Below, piece after piece: positions 58,636 through 64,000 of a stretch of DNA of 64,000 nucleotides. Positions within the stretch are counted from its first letter, which is position 1; each line of letters opens with the position of its first letter. The stretch comes from Eurosta solidaginis (taxonomy: Eukaryota; Arthropoda; Insecta; Diptera; Tephritidae). Location: positions 193,004,028 to 193,068,027 of the forward strand of contig NC_090324.1 in the NCBI RefSeq assembly GCF_040869045.1, read 5' to 3'. The translations under genes and the position numbers were made by a program. A model generated the notes under the pieces. It had not been told where the DNA came from. It did no database searches and worked only from the letters and a program-made list of their open reading frames with translations.

Positions 58636-59319
58636 TGTCTAAGCTTTGGGCAATTGAGGGCGAGCAGTTTAATAAGAGTTATAAAAGAGTAATTTGATGT
58701 GCTTGTATGCGTATGAGTCGTGGCACAGTGGCTGACGTACCCGACCAAACGCCCGGGGTTGCGGGTTCAATTCCCACCAAGCATTCCTTTTTTTTAAATT
58801 TATAAATTATTATTATTAATGGACTGTATTGACTTTATGGGGTTTTTGATTTAATGTATTACATTTATTGAGTTGGGTAGTTTTAGTGTTATTGGTGTAT
58901 TTAAGTCATGGGAGGATGCATAGCATCAGTACACCTTTTATTTATTTAATTTGGGGGCGAGCACTGGGGGCTCTGAGGCTTCGCTCTACTGAGCCACCTC
59001 ATCCTCTATTTGAAGAACCCTTTAAAATGTGATATGGAGGCGAGCACGGGACGGCTCTGAGGTATTGGCACCCCATTTTCTACAAGAAAAACCTCTATTT
59101 ATTTAATTTGGGGCGAGCGTTGGGCACTCTGAGGTTTCGCTCTAATGAGCCACCTCATCTTCTATTTGAAGAACCCCTTCAAAGTGTGATATGGAGGCGA
59201 GCACTGGGCTTTGATGTATTAGCACACCATCCGAAGAACCTCCATTTTAATTAAAAAACTCAAACTATGTCTTTAGAATATTTCACTAACCAGTTGAGAA
59301 TTACAAGCACACTCAATGG
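58636..59319 (+). repeat. 804-bp repeat, second copy, truncated (unit C)
   Basis: Keeps an intact tRNA-like unit (A box near 58721, B box GGTTCAATTCC near 58764, T run near 58788-58794), unlike its partner in unit A. Truncated at CACTCAATGG by the inverted BEL fragment. Confidence 0.85.
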
Positions 59320-60033
59320 ATAGTACTTCGAATCGGCGCATTTCAGGCGGGTTGATGCTGCGGGTTAGATGGGTTTGGCCAAGCTTCGGGGGGCTGGGTC
59401 AGCCACGCAGGGCCATTCCACCACAGCGAAGAATTTGCCAAGTCCATGGGTTTGCGTCCTCGTGTGCCCATATCTGGTGGATTTTCGCGACTGCCTACAT
59501 GCTTCCAGGAGGCGCTTCCGACTAGATCCATAATTTCAGCTGTCCGATTGGATACGAAAGTTTTCCAAGCGTGGGGAGGCTTTTCGAGCCATGCTAACAC
59601 AATTTCCGAGTCAGACCACATGTAAAGATTTGTAAGAGAGAGCTCGAGATGGGATTGTACGACGGCGATTAGTCGGGCAAGGAGTAGAGCTGCACATAGT
59701 TCTAGTCTTGGAAGACTGGTAGTGCGAAGAGGGGCAACCTTGCCTTTAGCGACCAGAAGGTGGGACGACGTGGTGGCACCGTGGGTTGTTCGCAGATTTA
59801 TAGTGGCGCAATATGCCTCTTCTGACGCATCGCAGAAACCATGCAGTTCAACCTGCTGGTTCGGCATGTAGTCAACCCATCGAGGTATCTTTATATCTGA
59901 GATGTTGGGTAAATTTTTTGCGAACTGCGTCCATTTAATGAAGCGGAGGGGCTTCACTGGTTCGTCCCAGCCAGTTCCGTCTATCCATAGCTCTTGGAGT
60001 AAAATCTTGGCCTGAATCATAATCGGCGTAAGC
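59320..60033 (-). pseudogene. pol: BEL pol RNase H region, inverted fragment
   Basis: The minus frame from 60038 down encodes the BEL RT-connection and RNase H region: [63 protein letters not shown] and MGTRG. It is the same segment as 61366-62080 on the plus strand, differing at roughly ten residues over 220. This makes a 0.7-kb inverted repeat with a 1.3-kb spacer. The left end meets the 804-bp repeat; the right end meets a plus-strand BEL gag piece at about 60033. The frame is open but lacks RT and integrase. It is the parent of the 83-bp pieces at 41720 and 45022. Confidence 0.9.
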
Positions 60034-60247
60034 CACAAGTATCCACAGATAACTGGGACCCCATACTTATTTATCTCGTGACCTCTAAACTCCCTGAAAA
60101 TACAGTCACGTTATGGGAGCAGTCTCTGTCTTCAAGAAGAGAACTTCCTAACTGGTCCCAAATGGACCAGTTCCTCACAACTCGATATGAAGTCGTAGAG
60201 CGAGTCGATCAATGGCGACCAAATAAATTTAAAGCCACCCCACAAGC
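60034..60247 (+). pseudogene. gag: BEL-2 gag fragment
   Basis: Encodes the stretch from [12 protein letters not shown] to DQWRPNKFKATPQAR, matching BEL-1 gag residues around 260-335 (minus strand, about 1890-2105). N-terminal gag is missing. After about 60247 roughly 1 kb of the BEL-1 layout (zinc knuckle and protease) is deleted, and the sequence resumes in the last gag-protease codons (NSLLRKFWELEE). The frame after the deletion is wrong for pol. Non-functional remnant. Confidence 0.88.
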
Positions 60248-60277
60248 TAGGCCATCATATCATATCTTAACTCTCTA

Positions 60278-61303
60278 TTGCGTAAATTCTGGGAATTGGA
60301 GGAAGTTCCCACCAAACCCCAAATAATCCCAGAAGACGAGTTTTGCGAAAATTTCTATGCAGCCACAACCTCACGCGATGATAACAGTCGTTATATCGTA
60401 AGGCTGCCGTTTAAACCCAGCTTCCCAGAGTCAATCTCATTATCCCACTCTCGGTCTTCAGCTCTAAGCCAGTTTCTTGGAATGGAGAGAAGTCTGCAGA
60501 AGAAAGGGGATTTAAAGACTCAATATGATAGTGTTCTAGAAGAATACCTCACCCTCGATCATATGGAGGAAACCGGCTCCTATGAAAAATTTGACGGAGG
60601 AAAATGCCTCTCATTTTATCTTCCTCATCACGCAGTTGTCAAATCCGAGAAAAAGACATCAAAGGTGCGGGTCGTGTTTAACGCCTCAAAGAAGTCGGCA
60701 TCTGGACATGCGCTCAACGACGTTCTTTATACCGGCCCTACCCTCCAGCCCGATCTGATGCTTCTGATTCTCAAGTGGCGTACCTACCAATTTGTTTTTA
60801 ACGGAGACGTAGAAAAAATGTATCGTCAAATCATAATGCATGAAGACGACAGAGACTATCAGAGGATCGTCTTTCGCTCATCTCCGAGCGACCCCATAAA
60901 AGACTATCGTCTGAAAACAGTCACATTTGGTGTGAACTGTGCCGCCTACCTCGCCATACGTACTCTTCACCAACTGGCCAAAGATGTAAAGGAAACTTTC
61001 CCCAAAGCCGTCCCTGTTTTGACGAAAGAAACATATGTAGATGACATTCTCTCTGGCAGCCATGAAATTCTCTCTGCTGAAACATCTCTCTCCCAAGTCA
61101 TCCAATTGTTAGCGTCAGCAGGATTTCCATTACGGAAAATAACGGCCAATCACCCCAGTATAATAAAAAACATCAAAGAAGAGGACTTGCTAGATACCAA
61201 TCTTTTGGAATTCGAGAAAGCAAGCAACACCAAAACTCTCGGCATACAGTGGAACGCTCTGACCGACACGTTTTCGTATACAGTAGACTCAATACCCCTC
61301 TAG
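60278..61303 (+). pseudogene. pol: BEL-2 reverse transcriptase, ended by a stop
   Basis: An open frame of 341 codons covers BEL/Pao RT. It has the linker RKFWELEEVPTKP, the block VRVVFNASKKSASG-SLND-like (here GHALNDVLYTGP), FNGDVEKMYRQI, and YVDD at 61034-61045, with LPFK/LRKIT around it. Against BEL-1 it lacks both of that copy's lesions, so the two copies decayed independently. TAG at 61301-61303 stands where a Gln codon is likely. The same frame then continues into RNase H. The RT would initiate from a gag-pol polyprotein, which this copy no longer encodes. Family and motifs are clear. Confidence 0.9.
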
Positions 61304-63618
61304 TCCGCTAATACAAAACGACAAATTCTCTCCTCGGTCGCAAAACTTTTTGACCCCGCAGGGTGGCTTACGCCGATTATGATTCAGGCCAAGATTTTAC
61401 TCCAAGAGCTATGGATATACGGAACTGGCTGGGACGAACCAGTGAAGCCCCTCCGCTTCATTAAATGGACGCAGTTTGCAAAAAATTTACCCAACATCTC
61501 AGATATAAAGATACCTCGATGGGTTGACTACATGCCGAACCAGCAGGTTGAACTGCATGGTTTCTGCGATGCGTCAGAAAAGGCATATTGCGCCACTATA
61601 TATCTGCGAACAACCCACGGTGCCACCACGTCGTCCCACCTTCTGGACGCTAAAGGCAAGGTTGCCCCTCTTCGCACTACCAGTCTTCCAAGACTAGAAC
61701 TATGTGCAGCTCTACTCCTTGCCCGACTAATCGCCGTCGTACAATCCCATCTCGAGCTCTCTCTTACAAATCTTTACATGTGGTCTGACTCGGAAATTGT
61801 GTTAGCATGGCTCGAAAAGCCTCCCCACGCTTGGAAAACTTTCGTATCCAATCGGACAGCTGAAATTATGGATCTAGTCGGAAGCGCCTCCTGGAAGCAT
61901 GTAGGCAGTCGCGACAATCCAGCAGATATGGGCACACGAGGATGCAAACCCATGGACTTGGCAAATTCTTCGCTGTGGTGGAATGGCCCTGCGTGGCTAA
62001 CCCAGCCCCCCGAAGCTTGGCCAAACCCATCTACCCGCAGCATCAACACACCTGAAATACGCCGAGTCGAAGTACTATACTCAGCTGAAGATGACCCCGA
62101 TGTATTGGATCGATTTTCCTCTTTTCCTCGCGCCCTCAGGGTCATGGCATATGCTTTTAGGTTCATTAGTAATCTCAAGGACCGAATTCAAGGCATTAAA
62201 CCCGCTTACTCTCCCTCTCTGTCTCATGAAGATCTCCGCAAAACGAAAAATAAACTTGTGACGTTAACGCAAACCCGATATTTTGCTCGCGAAAGAGCAT
62301 GCTTGGAAAATGCAAAACCCATTGATCAAAGAAGCTTTCTACTAACCCTCAACCCATACCTCGATGAAAACGGGCTCCTCAGGGTTCATGGTAGATTAGT
62401 TCATTCGACGTTGACTTACAACGAAAAACATCCCGTTATTATCCCAGAAAAATCTAGATTCGCTGTCCTCTATATACAGTACCTCCATGAACTTCTCCTC
62501 CACGCCGAAATACGTCTAATGCAGCAATGCCTCAGACAGGATCTCTATATTCCACGACCCAAACCCCTCATCAGAAGATGCATACATCAGTGCAAAACTT
62601 GTACCCTCCACAAGCAGCAAATGCGATCGCAAATCATGGCGGCTTTGCCCCCGGAACGATGCACATATGCTCCGCCTTTCACCACTACCGGTGTCGACTT
62701 TGCGGGGCCTTTTCAAATAAAAGCCTCCTTGCTAAGGTCTCACACCTTACTGAAAGGCTACGTGGCCGTTTTTGTCTGTTTCGTGACAAAAGCTGTCCAC
62801 CTTGAGCTGTGCTCGGACCTAACAACAAATGCCTTTCTCGCAGCATTCGCTCGCTTCGTCGGACGTCGTGGATATCCTGCCACAATGATGAGTGACAACG
62901 GCAAAACGTTTTTTGGAGCTAAAAGAGCGACGGAAAAAGAGTTCGTTGACTTCATGAAAACTGCCTCTCAAGAAGTAATCGCAAAATACTCTCCCCAGGG
63001 ATTAATTGGAAATTCATTCCACCCGGAGCTCCCCACATGGGCGGCTTGTGGGAGTCTGTAGTGAAGAGTTTCAAACTGCACTTCAAGAGGACTGCAGGAG
63101 CCCACAAGTTCACATTTGAAGAATTTACCACCCTCTTGGTAAGAATTGAAGCCGTATTAAATTCTCGTCCTATCTCACCTTTATCCCAAGATCCCACAGA
63201 GTTTACCGCGCTGACCCCCGGCCACTTTCTCCGAGGTAGTCCTCTCCTCGCTATCCCTGAAGTGGATCACGCGGATTTATCTCTTATAAACCGATGAGAC
63301 AGGGTAAGAAACTTACATCATCAATTCAGCAAAAGGTGGAAGGAAGACTACCTAAAGGATCTCCAGAAAAGGCAGAAGTGGAAAAATCCACAACCCGAAC
63401 CCAAGGTCGGTGAGTGTGTCTGCATTCACGACGACTCACTTCCCCCGACTGAATGGCGCCTTGGACGTATTGAAAAAATACATCCAGGTCCTGACGGCCA
63501 TATACGTGTTGTTGACCTTCGTACTCAAACCGGCACCCTCACACGACCAATTGTCAAGCTCTGTTTCCTCCCTCAGACTGAAAGCCCACCCTCTCGGGCA
63601 ACCCCGGAGAATTCGTAG
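61304..63618 (+). pseudogene. pol: BEL-2 RNase H and integrase, broken
   Basis: RNase H-like sequence (61379-62030) is followed by the integrase zinc finger ([14 protein letters not shown]...CKTC), the core with Asp in [10 protein letters not shown] and SDNGKTF, and the Glu region [16 protein letters not shown] one-base deletion near 63003 separates the second Asp from the Glu. The frame continues through RPISPLSQDP to TGA 63295-63297, where a Trp codon is expected. A C-terminal DUF5641-type domain follows (WKEDYLKDLQKRQKW, GRIEKIHPGPDGHIRVVDLRT) to TAG 63616-63618. All pol domains of BEL/Pao are thus present but disabled by four lesions in this copy. Confidence 0.9.
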
Positions 63619-63754
63619 CCACTCTCAAACCACCTCTGTCCACTCTTACCACATCACCGTCACTAATATGTCGTATTTTGCAACATAATGCCAGCTTAAA
63701 TCCCCTGTATCAGTATTTCTCTCCACTAAAATACTTTTACAACTGTAATTACAG
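63619..63754 (+). promoter_or_regulatory. BEL-2 3' flank with a putative splice acceptor
   Basis: Pyrimidine-rich sequence ending CTGTAATTACAG at 63754, directly before an ATG that opens the right-edge frame. No LTR is recognisable before the window ends. Confidence 0.4.
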
Positions 63755-64000
63755 ATGGCTATGGATTGTGCAAATCAGTCGTCGTCACGAAGACCAGTGC
63801 GGTCGGAGATCGTTGCTCCCAACCGCGCCAATGAATCACGCAGCTCGACACTAATAACGGATTACCGACGGTGCCGCATATGCACCCGTCAGCCCGCTCT
63901 TCGGAACTGCGTCATATTCAAAAAAATGAAACCACCCCAGAGATGGATGCTTGCACGAGCCCATAAGTTTTGCCTGAATTGCTTGGCATTATCTCACATC
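63755..64000 (+). CDS. BEL-gag-like zinc-knuckle ORF, cut by window edge
   Basis: From ATG 63755 the frame is open to the last base (82 codons). After a polar N-terminus it has RRCRICTRQPALRNC, FKKM, a basic stretch and FCLNCLALSH. This gives C-x2-C-x8-C followed by C-x2-C-x4-H. Spacing and linker resemble the double zinc knuckle of BEL-1 gag (about 1650-1790), where FKKL and MCFNCPSQSH occupy the same places. It may be the start of another BEL gag-like gene or a third ORF expressed by splicing from BEL-2. The rest lies outside the window. I do not recognise a host gene. Confidence 0.55.
   Translation, partial: MAMDCANQSSSRRPVRSEIVAPNRANESRSSTLITDYRRCRICTRQPALRNCVIFKKMKPPQRWMLARAHKFCLNCLALSHI

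Larger units (their letters stand above)
45105..59403. repeat. Segmental duplication unit C (14.3 kb)
   Basis: Collinear with unit A, plus a 3.3-kb Helentron-like insertion (53002-56295). A roughly 390-bp piece of the 130-bp array is missing (A 39497-39747 region versus 57316). At its right end the BEL sequence continues past the breakpoint into 59404, so C holds the original right boundary and A the original left boundary. Confidence 0.93.

Noticed and set aside
59316..59525. Plus-strand frame at the BEL fragment start
   Set aside because: Antisense to BEL RNase H and created by the junction.

Overview
The window looks like a retrotransposon nest from a dipteran genome, probably a higher fly and possibly a tephritid fruit fly. 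The basis is an env-bearing errantivirus, BEL/Pao elements, several Ty3/gypsy elements, a piggyBac element and a Helentron-like repeat with 130-bp satellite arrays. AT-rich DNA, nesting and tandem segmental duplication suggest heterochromatin or another poorly recombining region. I see no single-copy host gene. The species is inferred from repeat style, not from a marker gene.

Layout, left part. 1-2884 is a BEL/Pao element on the minus strand (gag, protease, start of RT). 3508-11113 is an almost complete errantivirus with two LTRs, a TGTA target duplication, a TTTTTTA frameshift site, gag and pol each broken by two stops, and an open spliced env. 12840-14746 is a minus-strand LTR plus leader of another gypsy-type element, with a perfect-TIR MITE inside. 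17160-18835 is a 438-bp repeat array with an inverted arm. 19452-22338 is a Helentron-like element with a 130-bp array. 23040-24616 and 32842-33980 are two halves of one minus-strand gypsy element (gypsy-3). They are split by gypsy-2 (24617-32841), which has long LTRs, an AAAT target duplication and a third ORF resembling the start of a Ulp1/SENP (C48) SUMO-protease domain.

Layout, right part. 30469-59403 consists of three tandem copies of one unit: A 30469-41802, B 41803-45104 (about 7.9 kb deleted) and C 45105-59403. Each starts inside the gypsy-2 third ORF and ends inside a BEL fragment, and both A/B and B/C junctions are identical. A and C contain a gypsy-2 3' LTR, gypsy-3 gag, the LTR plus leader with a piggyBac insertion, a truncated Helentron-like piece and an 804-bp tandem repeat carrying a tRNA-like Pol III unit. 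C also carries a full Helentron-like insertion (53002-56295), for which A gives the empty site. From 59320 comes a BEL RNase H fragment on the minus strand, then a plus-strand BEL pol (60034-63618) with an inverted copy of the same segment. A BEL-gag-like zinc-knuckle ORF runs off the right edge.

The coding content is that of selfish elements: gag (particle), protease, RT/RNase H and integrase, plus env for the errantivirus and a transposase for piggyBac. Most copies carry stops, frameshifts or deletions. The best preserved frames are the errantivirus env, the BEL-1 gag-protease and the 126-aa gypsy-2 third ORF in units B and C.
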